Shown here: in pieces, positions 16,704 through 24,905 of the stretch
Layout: the number at the start of each line of letters is the position of its first letter
How positions within the stretch are numbered: position 1 is the first letter of the stretch
Source of the DNA: Mesorhizobium sp. ORS 3359
Lineage (GTDB): Bacteria > Pseudomonadota > Alphaproteobacteria > Rhizobiales > Rhizobiaceae
Direction of reading: 5' to 3'
NCBI GenBank assembly: GCA_000824845.1
Contig: CCNC01000138.1
Span: 1-64,000 of the forward strand
Length of the DNA stretch: 64,000 nucleotides
Translations under genes and position numbers: made by a program
Notes under the pieces: model-generated
What the model saw: only the letters and a program-made list of their open reading frames with translations
Database searches by the model: none
Told to the model about the DNA's origin: nothing

Positions 16704-18416
16704 ATGACCAAGACCGCACCCGATATCCTGCGCATCGCCGTCGCCCAGCTGAACCCGACTGTCGGCGACGTCGCCGGCAATCTGGCAAAAGCGCGTGAGG
16801 CGAGGGCGGACGCGGCGCGACAGGGTGCCGACCTGGTGCTCTACACCGAGCTCTTCCTCGCCGGTTATCCGCCGGAAGACCTGGTGCTGAAGCCTTCCTT
16901 CCTCAAGGCCTGCGAGAAGGCGGCCGAGGATTTCGCACAGGACACCGCCGATGGCGGACCCGGCGTCATCATCGGCACGCCGCTGAAGCGCAAGACCGGC
17001 ACGCATAACTCCATCGTCGTCGCCGACGGTGGCAAGATTATCGCCGAGCGCTACAAGCTCGATCTGCCCAACTACGGCGAGTTCGACGAGAAGCGTGTCT
17101 TCCAGGCCGGACCTGAACTGCAGGGGCCGGTCAACTTCCGCGGCGTGCGCATCGGCATCCCGATCTGCGAGGACATCTGGGGCGACATCGCGGTCTGTGA
17201 GACGCTGGCCGAAAGCGGCGCCGAGATCCTGCTGGTGCCGAATGGCTCGCCCTATTACCGCGCCAAGATCGACGTGCGCCACCAGGTCGTCATCCGCCAG
17301 GTCATCGAAACCGGCTTGCCGATCATCTACGCCAACCAGCTTGGCGGCCAGGACGAGCTGATCTTCGACGGGGCTTCCTTCGCGATCGGCGCCGACAAGA
17401 CGCTGGCGTTCCAGATGAGCCAGTTCGAGGAGGCGCTCGACGTCACCACCTGGAAAAGAAGCCGCGTCGCCACAGGCGCGCAAAATGGAAATAATTCCGA
17501 TAGCTGGGTCTGTTCGGAAGGCCCGATGTCGAAGGTCCCCGAGCGGGAAGAGGCCGACTACCGGGCCTGCATGCTCGGCCTGCGCGACTACGTCAACAAG
17601 AACGGCTTCAAGAACGTCGTGCTCGGCCTCTCCGGCGGCATCGACTCGGCGATCTGCGCGGCCTTGGCCGTCGATGCACTGGGCGAAGAGCGGCTGCGCA
17701 CCGTGATGATGCCCTACCGCTATACGTCGAAGGATTCGCTGAAGGACGCGGAAGACTGCGCGCGCGCGCTCGGTTGTCGCTATGACATCGTTCCGATCTC
17801 CGAGCCGGTCGAAGGCTTCAAGCATGCGCTGACGCAGCTCTTCGAGGGCACCCAGGAAGGCATCACCGAGGAGAATTTGCAGAGCCGTGCGCGCGGCACC
17901 ATCCTGATGGCGATCTCGAACAAATTCGGTTCGATGGTGGTCACAACCGGCAACAAGAGCGAGATGTCGGTCGGCTACGCCACGCTTTACGGCGACATGA
18001 ATGGCGGCTTCAATCCGATCAAGGATCTCTACAAGATGCAGGTCTACGCGCTGTCGCGCTGGCGCAATTCGCATGTGCCGCCGGGCGCGCTCGGTCCTTC
18101 CGGCGAGGTCATTCCGAAGAACATCATCGACAAGGCGCCGTCGGCGGAGCTGCGCGAGAACCAGACCGACCAGGATTCGCTGCCGCCCTATCCGGTGCTG
18201 GACGACATCCTGGAATGCCTGGTCGAGAACGAGATGAGCGTCGACGACATCGTCGCGCGCGGCCATGATCGGGCGACGGTGACCCGTGTCGAGCACCTTC
18301 TCTACATCGCCGAATACAAGCGCCGGCAGGCGGCGCCCGGCGTGAAGATCACGCGGAAGAATTTCGGCCGCGACCGCCGCTATCCAATCACCAACCGGTT
18401 CCGGGACCGCGGTTGA
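16704..18416 (+). CDS. nadE: Glutamine-dependent NAD+ synthetase
   Basis: A 570-residue two-domain enzyme that amidates nicotinic acid adenine dinucleotide to NAD+. The N-terminal nitrilase-type glutaminase domain (about 1-270) shows the catalytic set: Glu in LYTELFLAGYPPED, Lys in ERYKLDLPNYGEFDE, and Cys in GIPICEDIW. The C-terminal synthetase domain (about 290-560) has the ATP pyrophosphatase P-loop LSGGIDSA and NKSEMSVGYATLYGDMNG. ATG 16704 is preferred to an upstream TTG (16650) whose codons match no family member. Its stop touches the next gene, a probable co-transcribed acetyltransferase. Confidence 0.96.
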   Translation: MTKTAPDILRIAVAQLNPTVGDVAGNLAKAREARADAARQGADLVLYTELFLAGYPPEDLVLKPSFLKACEKAAEDFAQDTADGGPGVIIGTPLKRKTGTHNSIVVADGGKIIAERYKLDLPNYGEFDEKRVFQAGPELQGPVNFRGVRIGIPICEDIWGDIAVCETLAESGAEILLVPNGSPYYRAKIDVRHQVVIRQVIETGLPIIYANQLGGQDELIFDGASFAIGADKTLAFQMSQFEEALDVTTWKRSRVATGAQNGNNSDSWVCSEGPMSKVPEREEADYRACMLGLRDYVNKNGFKNVVLGLSGGIDSAICAALAVDALGEERLRTVMMPYRYTSKDSLKDAEDCARALGCRYDIVPISEPVEGFKHALTQLFEGTQEGITEENLQSRARGTILMAISNKFGSMVVTTGNKSEMSVGYATLYGDMNGGFNPIKDLYKMQVYALSRWRNSHVPPGALGPSGEVIPKNIIDKAPSAELRENQTDQDSLPPYPVLDDILECLVENEMSVDDIVARGHDRATVTRVEHLLYIAEYKRRQAAPGVKITRKNFGRDRRYPITNRFRDRG

Positions 18417-18445
18417 TCCCCTGCGAGATCGCGGCAGCGCAGCGC

Positions 18446-18883
18446 ATGCAAGACATAGAAATCAGCTTGGACCTGTCGCGGATCGATTTCCGGGCAACGT
18501 CCGATCAGCTCATGCAAAGCTATTGGGGCGCGTCGCGGACCGACGAGGCCCATCGCCGCGCCTTCGACAACTCGCTCTGCGCCGGCGCCTATCTCGATGG
18601 CGAGCAGGTCGGCTTCGCCCGCGCGATCACCGACTACATGGTCTTTGCCTATGTCGCCGACGTCATCATCTGGCCGCAGCATCGCGGGCGGGGGATCGGC
18701 AAGCTGCTCGTCCAGGCGCTGATCGATCATCCCGAAGTCAGCACGGTGACGCATTGGAGCCTCTCGACCGACGACGCCCACAGCCTCTACGAGAAGTTCG
18801 GATTCAAGGCGTCGACGGACGGACGCTACATGCGGCTGGATCGCATAGCGGGCAAGCCGACGGCTTCAAGCGCGTCGGACTGA
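18446..18883 (+). CDS. GNAT family N-acetyltransferase
   Basis: A 145-residue GNAT protein. The acetyl-CoA pyrophosphate-binding motif appears as WPQHRGRGIGKLLVQAL (about 73-89), with the preceding beta-strand YVADVIIW and the C-terminal LYEKFGFKASTDGRYMRL typical of small-molecule acetyltransferases. The acceptor is unknown. A TTG at 18413 overlapping the nadE stop is an alternative start; ATG 18446 fits family lengths better. It probably shares the nadE transcript. Confidence 0.85.
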   Translation: MQDIEISLDLSRIDFRATSDQLMQSYWGASRTDEAHRRAFDNSLCAGAYLDGEQVGFARAITDYMVFAYVADVIIWPQHRGRGIGKLLVQALIDHPEVSTVTHWSLSTDDAHSLYEKFGFKASTDGRYMRLDRIAGKPTASSASD

Positions 18884-18988
18884 AACCGTTCAGCCGTTTC
18901 TGCGCGGCATGCACCAGCCTGCGCAACCTGCCGTTGTTGCAAATTCGTCTCAGTGCTTGGACCAGATGTCGTTTTGGCGGCAGGCCGA

Positions 18989-19017
18989 CTTGGCGTCCGG
19001 CCGAGGCCTCCCTATAA
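18989..19017 (+). promoter_or_regulatory. Housekeeping-type promoter for the ABC exporter leader
   Basis: CTTGGC at 18989-18994 and CTATAA at 19012-19017, separated by exactly 17 bp, close to the alphaproteobacterial consensus CTTGAC-N17-CTATAT. Transcription would start near 19024 and produce a leader of about 260 nt before the exporter start codon. Confidence 0.6.
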
Positions 19018-19051
19018 GAACTTCTCCGCGATTCCCTCCCGGGAGGACCGT

Positions 19052-19093
19052 ATGGCAGGATTTGACATCGTTATGCGAGGCCGCGAAGCCTAG
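19052..19093 (+). CDS. 13-codon leader ORF upstream of the ABC exporter
   Basis: The ORF reads MAGFDIVMRGREA and stop. A very good Shine-Dalgarno sequence, GGGAGGA, ends six bases before the ATG, and a matching promoter lies about 30 bp upstream. Three hairpins separate it from the exporter gene. Placement and ribosome-binding site are stronger than chance would give, which suggests a regulatory leader peptide. I do not recognise the peptide from a characterised system. Confidence 0.55.
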   Translation: MAGFDIVMRGREA

Positions 19094-19102
19094 GTCTGCT
19101 CG

Positions 19103-19278
19103 GGCTTTCCGAAGGTTTTTCGGAGGGCCGGACGCAGCGCAGGCATTGGCCGCTGCCGGTCGCCGCCTCAGGGCAGGCGGCCTACCATACTGAACCTCCC
19201 GCTCTTTTGAGGCGCCGCAGGGCGCGGATGCGGGTTTTCCAATTTGATTTTACCGGGACCGGGCTCGTTTGCGCCCGG
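19103..19278 (+). promoter_or_regulatory. Structured leader with three hairpins between leader ORF and ABC exporter
   Basis: Hairpin 1 at 19103-19129 has 11 pairs including two G-U (GGCTTTCCGAA with TTCGGAGGGCC). Hairpin 2 at 19162-19181 has GCCGCCT with AGGCGGC. Hairpin 3 at 19259-19278 has CCGGGC with GCCCGG. Hairpin 3 ends eight bases before the exporter ATG, and its right arm contains part of the GGA that would serve as ribosome-binding site, so it could block translation. None has a U-tract, which argues for translational rather than transcriptional control. Confidence 0.5.
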
Positions 19279-19286
19279 ATGACATC

Positions 19287-21092
19287 ATGGCTCGTTTCAA
19301 GATCGATCTGCGCGCCGGCGCCTTTCGCAGCGTGCTCGGCTTCACGTTCAGCCACTGGCGGCGCCAGCCGTGGCGGCTTTCGCTCATCATGGGCGCATTC
19401 CTGCTCTCGACGCTGGCCGATGTGCTGACGCCCTTCTATTCCGGCCGCCTGGTCGACGCGGTCGCAAGCGGCCCCGGGACCGATGAAGTCGCCTGGAACG
19501 CGGCGATGACGGCGTTCTCGATCCTGATGGCGCTGGCGCTGGCAGGCGTCGTGCTGCGCAATGCCGCCTTCCTGTGGATCGTCGAGCTGACGCTGAAGAT
19601 GATGTCGGACATTGCCGCCGACGCCTTTCATCGGGTGCAGCGGTTCTCGACGGACTGGCACGCCAACAGCTTTGCCGGATCGACGGTGCGCAAGATCACG
19701 CGCGGCATGTGGGCGCTGGACCTGCTCAACGACACGATCCTGATCGCGCTGCTGCCATCGGTCGTCATGCTCGTCGGATCGACGCTGCTGCTCGGCTGGT
19801 TCTGGCCGCTGATGGGAGCTGTCGTGGCGGCCGGCTCGGTGCTGTTCATCGCCGTCACCGCGATGCTGTCGCTCGGCTATGTAGCGCCCGCCGCGCGGCT
19901 CGCCAACAGCTGGGACACGCGGCTGGGCGGCGCGCTGGCGGACGCGGTGAGCTGCAATGCCGTCGTCAAGGGGTTCGGCGCGGAGGCCCGCGAGGAAGCG
20001 CGGCTGGCGCGCGTGGTCGCCAAATGGCGGCTGCGCACCGGCCGCACCTGGATGCGCGGCACTGCCAACGGCACCACGCAAGGGGCGCTGCTGCTGGTCA
20101 TGCGGGCGGCAGTCATCGGCCTTGCCCTCATCTTGTGGGCGTGGGGCCAGGCGAGCGCCGGTGACGTCGCCTTCGTGCTGACCTCGTTCTTCGTGCTGCA
20201 GGGTTATCTGCGCGACATCGGCACGCATATCCGCAACCTGCAACGCTCGGTCAACGACATGGAGGAACTGGTCGACTTCCAGTCCGAACCGCTCGGCATC
20301 GAGGACCGGCCCGGAGCTCGGCCGATCCGGATCACCGATGGGCGCGTCGCCTTCGACAAGGTGACGTTCCACTACGGCAACCATCTCCTGCCGCTCTACC
20401 GCGATTTCTCGGTCGACATCGCGGCTGGCGAGCGCATTGGACTGGTCGGCCATTCGGGCTCGGGCAAGACGACCTTCATCAAGCTGATCCAGCGGCTCTA
20501 TGACGTGAATGCCGGGCGGATCCTGATTGACGGGCAGGACATCTCGCAGGTCGAGCAGGCGTCGCTGCGCAGCCAGATCGCCATCGTCCAGCAGGAGCCG
20601 ATCCTGTTCCACCGCTCGCTTGCCGAGAACATCGCCTATGCAAGGCCCGGCGCCAGCCAGGCCGAGATCGAGCATGCGGCGAAACTCGCCAGCGCGCATG
20701 ATTTCATCACCAACCTGCCCAAGGGCTACGGAACCCTGGTCGGCGAGCGCGGTGTGAAGCTTTCTGGTGGTGAGCGGCAGCGCGTGGCGATCGCGCGAGC
20801 CTTCCTGGCGGATGCGCGCATCCTGATCCTGGACGAGGCGACATCGAGCCTGGATTCGGAATCGGAAGTGCTGATCCAGCGGGCGATGGAGCGGCTGATG
20901 GTGGGGCGCACGACCCTTGTCATCGCGCACCGGCTCTCGACGGTTCGGGCGCTCGACCGCCTGCTGGTCTTCGATCGAGGCCGTATCGCCGAAGAGGGTT
21001 CGCATGACGACCTGATCCGCCTCAATGGCGGCATCTACCGGCGGCTGTTCGAGCGGCAGGCGCTCGAACTGACCAAAGGCCTCGTCGCCTGA
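19287..21092 (+). CDS. ABC exporter, fused permease-ATPase (MsbA/multidrug type)
   Basis: A 601-residue half-transporter that should work as a homodimer in the inner membrane. The transmembrane domain covers about residues 20-320 with six segments. The nucleotide-binding domain (about 350-590) has Walker A GHSGSGKTT, signature LSGGERQRVAIARAF, Walker B ILILDEATSSLD and the H-loop VIAHRLS. Such proteins export lipids, peptides or drugs; the substrate is not evident. ATG 19287 was preferred to an upstream in-frame TTG at 19269. A long structured leader with a small ORF precedes it, suggesting regulated translation. Weak GC hairpin at 21102-21121 downstream. Confidence 0.93.
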   Translation: MARFKIDLRAGAFRSVLGFTFSHWRRQPWRLSLIMGAFLLSTLADVLTPFYSGRLVDAVASGPGTDEVAWNAAMTAFSILMALALAGVVLRNAAFLWIVELTLKMMSDIAADAFHRVQRFSTDWHANSFAGSTVRKITRGMWALDLLNDTILIALLPSVVMLVGSTLLLGWFWPLMGAVVAAGSVLFIAVTAMLSLGYVAPAARLANSWDTRLGGALADAVSCNAVVKGFGAEAREEARLARVVAKWRLRTGRTWMRGTANGTTQGALLLVMRAAVIGLALILWAWGQASAGDVAFVLTSFFVLQGYLRDIGTHIRNLQRSVNDMEELVDFQSEPLGIEDRPGARPIRITDGRVAFDKVTFHYGNHLLPLYRDFSVDIAAGERIGLVGHSGSGKTTFIKLIQRLYDVNAGRILIDGQDISQVEQASLRSQIAIVQQEPILFHRSLAENIAYARPGASQAEIEHAAKLASAHDFITNLPKGYGTLVGERGVKLSGGERQRVAIARAFLADARILILDEATSSLDSESEVLIQRAMERLMVGRTTLVIAHRLSTVRALDRLLVFDRGRIAEEGSHDDLIRLNGGIYRRLFERQALELTKGLVA

Positions 21093-21432
21093 GGAAAGGA
21101 TGGCCCGGCTCCGGCCGGGCCGTGGTTGTTCGGCTCCGCTGCGGCAGCGCAGATCGATCCAAGGTCTGCAACCGCGCTCTCGTCATGCGGCTTGAGTGAG
21201 GTAATGCGGTGTTTAAATTCGTCTCCATATACTTAAATTTTTAGTCATTTCATCAGCAACGCCATGCGATATACATTGTTTTAAACAGTTGTCGGCGTAT
21301 ACCTTCAGAAAGGCAAGTCGGATATGGCATGCGCAGGTCTCCTGGAGATTCTACAGGCATGCCGGTCGGAAGAAGATTTCTTTGGAAATCGTAGGATCTC
21401 ACCTGCCGACAGAGGACCTTGCATAGGCATTC
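21093..21432. other. 340-bp AT-rich intergenic region
   Basis: After a GC hairpin (GGCCCGG/CCGGGCC, 21102-21121, possibly the exporter terminator) the sequence becomes clearly A+T-rich between about 21215 and 21310, unlike its surroundings. No convincing ORF or RNA gene is seen. It presumably holds the promoter of the gene at 21433. Confidence 0.5.
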
Positions 21433-22596
21433 ATGATGGATTTGGTCTCCGCAAATGCGGGTTCGAGAAAGACGCCGGCGGCGTCGGTGCCCGACCATGG
21501 CTCGGTACGGCCGCTTGCCGCCGAAGATCTCGAGCGCGTCGCGGCACTCTTCCTGACGAAGTTCCGCCGCCGCCGCCTTCGCCATCACGCGGTCGCGCGG
21601 ACGGCGGACTATATGAGAAAGCTTTATCTTGACGGCGGTGAGAACAAGGCCCTTGTCCAGATAAACCCGCAGGGCGGCCTCGGCGGGTTCATGGGCGTTC
21701 TGACAGCCCGCTATGAGATCAATGGCAGGGCATTGAATGCGGCCATCATCGGTCCCTTCATGACCAATTCCAGCACCGATCACGGTTGGGCCGGGCCGCA
21801 ATTGCTGCGTGCCCTGCATCAGGGCGAGTTCGATCTGTATCTGACCGATTCGGCCAACCGGACATCCTTGGCCTTCGCCCGTCCGATGAAGTATCAGCTC
21901 TTGCCGGTGCATTGTCTGGAGTGGACCTGTGTTTTTCAGCCGGGCGCCATGGCCGCCGCCTTGCTGCAGCGTAAATGGCCCGGGCTGGCTCGGCTGCCGG
22001 TCGGCCCCTGCGGGCGGGCGTTCGATGCTCTCGCAGGAAGACGGCTCGAGCCCCCGGTCCAGCCTTCATCGTCGCGACGGATCCACCATGAGCGGATCGA
22101 TGCCGCGCGGTTTGCGGAGCGGCTGCCGGCACTGATGTCCGATTGTGCTCTTCGACCGAGCTGGAAGGACGGCGAACTGCCACGGCTGCTCGCGCTGGCG
22201 GCCGAAAAGCAGGCCGACGGGCCACTTCACTTCGGTGGGACTTACGACGAAGCAGGCAAGATGGTCGGTTGTCATGCCTTCTACGGGCAGGCTGGCGGCA
22301 TCGCGAACCTGTTGCAGATCCAGGCGCCCGGACCCCACTGGGGCGCGACGCTGGACGGCCTTATCGCGGCTGCGCGGGAGATGGGCTGCGTGGGCATAAC
22401 CGGGCAGACGCAAAGCAGGTTCCTGCCGCACCTCTTCGGCTACAACCGTCTCTTCTTCCGCTATGCCGGCGGCACGATGGTGCGCTCACGCATCGCCGAG
22501 GTCGCGGAAGCGGTCCGCGCCGGCGACATCTTTATCGGCGGATTGATGGGCGATCGCTGGACTCGGCTGAGTTCCGATGATTTCGATCGCGTCTGA
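21433..22596 (+). CDS. GNAT-like acetyltransferase domain protein, function unknown
   Basis: A 387-residue protein. Residues about 25-180 resemble an N-acetyltransferase fold: VRPLAAEDLERVAALFLTKF at the start, the LGGFMGVLTARYEING strand pair, and LTDSANRTSLAF. The classical acetyl-CoA loop (Q/RxxGxG/A) is poorly preserved. The C-terminal half may be a second, degenerate GNAT domain. Similar proteins occur near exopolysaccharide genes, but no such genes are nearby. Start uncertain: adjacent ATGs at 21433 and 21436. It is preceded by A+T-rich DNA and converges with the NUDIX gene. Confidence 0.6.
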   Translation: MMDLVSANAGSRKTPAASVPDHGSVRPLAAEDLERVAALFLTKFRRRRLRHHAVARTADYMRKLYLDGGENKALVQINPQGGLGGFMGVLTARYEINGRALNAAIIGPFMTNSSTDHGWAGPQLLRALHQGEFDLYLTDSANRTSLAFARPMKYQLLPVHCLEWTCVFQPGAMAAALLQRKWPGLARLPVGPCGRAFDALAGRRLEPPVQPSSSRRIHHERIDAARFAERLPALMSDCALRPSWKDGELPRLLALAAEKQADGPLHFGGTYDEAGKMVGCHAFYGQAGGIANLLQIQAPGPHWGATLDGLIAAAREMGCVGITGQTQSRFLPHLFGYNRLFFRYAGGTMVRSRIAEVAEAVRAGDIFIGGLMGDRWTRLSSDDFDRV

Positions 22597-22599
22597 CAA

Positions 22600-23127
22600 T
22601 CAGATGAAAGCGTGCGGCGCGGCGCAAAAACCGGCAATGATCTGGCAAAGGTCCGGCTCATGAACCATTTGGACTGCTTCGATGGCGCCAACCCATTTGC
22701 GCGTCCGGGCGCGCTTCTCTTTCCAGCGGTCCGCAATGCGGTCGACATGCAGCGGAAAAACCAGGACTTCGCAGGGCACTTCCTCGCCGGAGGCGAGGAC
22801 CTTGGCATAGAAATACCGGCCGGCTTCAAGATGCGAGATGGTGCCGCGCAAACCGGCTTCCTCGCCTGCTTCACGGGCGGCCGCCTTGCAAAGCGGTTCC
22901 CTGGCCTCCGGCCAGCCCTTGGGCAACACCCAGCGCCCGGTGTCGCGGCTGGTGATCAGCATGATCTCGACGCCGTCTTCGCCTTCACGCCAGGGCAGAG
23001 CGGCAACCTGCAGGCGACAAGGCGCCTTGCCGAAGAGCCGCCGGACTCTCTCGGCCATCTGGTTGTGCGTTGTCGGCCTCGTCAACATCGAAAGAAAGCT
23101 GCCCCAGCCTCCAGAATCGTTTGCCAC
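22600..23127 (-). CDS. NUDIX hydrolase
   Basis: A 175-residue protein with a complete Nudix box (GWPEAREPLCKAAAREAGEE with AGL following: G-x5-E-x7-REUxEExGU, about residues 72-94) that binds Mg and cleaves a nucleoside-diphosphate-linked or polyphosphate substrate. The QVAALPWR opening strand is typical of the DIPP/ADP-ribose-like alphaproteobacterial group, so diadenosine or inositol polyphosphate hydrolysis is plausible but not shown. The start is uncertain: GTG 23127 gives the longest form, while ATG at 23088 or 23058 would give the usual length. Convergent with the gene at 21433, stops three bases apart. Confidence 0.88.
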   Translation of the reverse strand: MANDSGGWGSFLSMLTRPTTHNQMAERVRRLFGKAPCRLQVAALPWREGEDGVEIMLITSRDTGRWVLPKGWPEAREPLCKAAAREAGEEAGLRGTISHLEAGRYFYAKVLASGEEVPCEVLVFPLHVDRIADRWKEKRARTRKWVGAIEAVQMVHEPDLCQIIAGFCAAPHAFI

Positions 23128-23287
23128 CTCACGAATCTTACGGCGGATTATGAGCTTTAAAAGTAAAAAACTTCACTCCGTGGGAAAATGCCACCAGAAA
23201 AGGTCAATCTTACAAAGTAGACATGCTCATTGGTTCGACTACACGCCGCTCCTTTGAGGCAGATTCTCTGGAAAATATAACGGCCGT

Positions 23288-23788
23288 TCAGCCGACATGA
23301 TCGTCCGCGATCGGCTTCTGGTATGTGAAGCCCATGTCCCAGGGAAAGTAGATCCAGGTGTCCTGGCTGACCTCGGTGACGAATGTATCGACCAGCGGGC
23401 GGCCCTTCGGCTTGGCATAGACGGTCGCGAAATGCGCCTTCGGCATCATGGCGCGCACGATACCGGCCGTCTTGCCCGTATCGGTCAGGTCGTCGATGAT
23501 CAGCACGCCGGCGCCGTCATCGGCAAGCAGCGGCGGCGAAATCTCCTTGAGAACCTGAAGCTGACCCTGGCTGGTGTAGTCGTGGTAGGAGGCGACGCAC
23601 ACCGTCTCGATGATGCGGATGCCGAGCTCGCGCGCGATGATCGCCGCGGGCACAAGGCCGCCGCGCGTGATGCAGACGATCGCTTTCCATTGTCCCTTGT
23701 TGGCGCCAGAAAGCCGCCAGGAAAGCGCGCGGGCGTCACGGTGGAACTGGTCCCAGGAGACGGGAAAGGCTTTTTCGGGAAGGGACAT
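23288..23788 (-). CDS. gpt: Xanthine phosphoribosyltransferase
   Basis: A 166-residue type I phosphoribosyltransferase of the Gpt family. The PRPP-binding motif [13 protein letters not shown] lies at about residues 86-98, with the [16 protein letters not shown] block before it and the C-terminal WIYFPWDM hood segment. It salvages xanthine and guanine to the nucleotides. Length is typical (E. coli Gpt has 152). Start ATG at 23788. Adenine deaminase elsewhere in this window (33532) feeds the same purine pool, though the two are not linked. Confidence 0.93.
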   Translation of the reverse strand: MSLPEKAFPVSWDQFHRDARALSWRLSGANKGQWKAIVCITRGGLVPAAIIARELGIRIIETVCVASYHDYTSQGQLQVLKEISPPLLADDGAGVLIIDDLTDTGKTAGIVRAMMPKAHFATVYAKPKGRPLVDTFVTEVSQDTWIYFPWDMGFTYQKPIADDHVG

Positions 23789-23990
23789 GGCTCACGCACT
23801 CCGCAAGGCGCGCCGTGGCGCGCAGAAACACTGGAATGCAGGCGGAATTAGCCGGAAAGCGCCAGGCTTGGCAAGAGCAGGGCCGGCGACGGCTGTGGAC
23901 TTAAGGCGCCGCGCTCAAATGGGTTCAAGCGGCGCTGGTCCGACTTGCGCAGCGTCGCCCTGAACCTTGCCCCCGCTTCCGAGGGGTGGC

Positions 23991-24824
23991 TCACCGCGAA
24001 AGGAAAGCCGCCACATTCGTCGTGCGCAGTACCGTGCGGGTAACGCCGCCGAACAGAAGCTGGCGCAGCCAGGAGTGGCTGTAGGCGCCGAGCACCAGAA
24101 GATCGGCGCCGGATTCGGCGATCCTGGCCTGAATCATGTCATCGACCGAAGTGCCGCCGGATTTCTGCACGCAGACGCTGACATTGGCGCCGTGACGCGA
24201 CAGCGCCGCGGCGATCTCGGCGCCGGCGGCTTCCGGAGATTCATCGAGCGTCTCCGGCGGGTCGATGACGAGAATGTCCGTCTTGTCGGCCTCGGCGATG
24301 AAGGGCAGGGCATCGAAGGCGGCGCGGGCCGCTTCCTTGCTGCCGTTCCAGGCAAGCAGCACACGTCTGAAGGTCGTGACCAGCGGCCCCGCATGGGGCA
24401 CGACCAGCACCGGCCGGCCGGCGTCGTAAACCAGCGTGTCGACATCGGCGCTCGGGTCGCCGCCGGTATCGCGCTGCGCTGCGATGATCAGATCGGCGGC
24501 GCGCACGCTCGTTATGCCGGTCAGCGCGCTGTCGCCGGAGAAGCTTTCCAGGCTTCGCCATTCGAAGGACAGGCCGGATTCCTCGATCCGCTTCAGGAAA
24601 TAGGCCCGCAGCTTGTCGGCGCGCTCCTTGTTCATCTCGGCCGAGACCTGCAGGAATTCGGTATCCGGGAAGCCGGTGGCCGACGTGTAGGGCACGGGGA
24701 GCGCTTCGGCATGGATGCCGACGAGATGGCTCTCGAACCTTTCGGCAAGCGGAAGGGCGTTATCGAGAACGCGCTCGGCGTCCTGCTCGTTCTGCAAAAT
24801 GGCGACGATTGTCTTGAAGCGCAT
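23991..24824 (-). CDS. Universal stress protein, tandem USP domains
   Basis: A 277-residue cytoplasmic protein built from two USP domains (about 1-140 and 150-277). The second retains the ATP-binding pattern LGAYSHSWLRQLLFGGVTRTVL. The first domain is more divergent. Start ATG 24824 (MRFKTIVAIL), rather than the frame's upstream extension, gives the standard beta-strand opening. An exact EcfG-type promoter, GGAAC-N17-CGTT, lies on this strand about 45-70 bp upstream, which fits general-stress regulation. Confidence 0.92.
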   Translation of the reverse strand: MRFKTIVAILQNEQDAERVLDNALPLAERFESHLVGIHAEALPVPYTSATGFPDTEFLQVSAEMNKERADKLRAYFLKRIEESGLSFEWRSLESFSGDSALTGITSVRAADLIIAAQRDTGGDPSADVDTLVYDAGRPVLVVPHAGPLVTTFRRVLLAWNGSKEAARAAFDALPFIAEADKTDILVIDPPETLDESPEAAGAEIAAALSRHGANVSVCVQKSGGTSVDDMIQARIAESGADLLVLGAYSHSWLRQLLFGGVTRTVLRTTNVAAFLSR

Positions 24825-24866
24825 GGCCGGTCCCTCAATTGTTTGCGCTACGCGTGGTAGCAAGGG

Positions 24867-24892
24867 AACGCCTCAGCGCGTTGACTGGTTCC
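24867..24892 (-). promoter_or_regulatory. EcfG-type (general stress response) promoter of the universal stress gene
   Basis: On the minus strand: GGAAC at 24892-24888, a 17-bp spacer, then CGTT at 24870-24867. This is an exact match to the GGAAC-N16/17-CGTT consensus of alphaproteobacterial EcfG/RpoE2 sigma factors. It lies about 42 bp before the USP start codon, a sensible target for this sigma factor. Confidence 0.75.
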
Positions 24893-24905
24893 AGCCGAAC
24901 GCCGT

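Noticed and set aside
19182-21005. A 607-codon minus-strand open frame over the ABC exporter
   Set aside because: It is an antisense shadow with Gln/His/Arg-rich composition. The exporter on the plus strand is complete.
21102-21121. Terminator of the ABC exporter
   Set aside because: The GGCCCGG/CCGGGCC stem is real but has a six-base loop and no T-run, so it is mentioned only within the intergenic entry.
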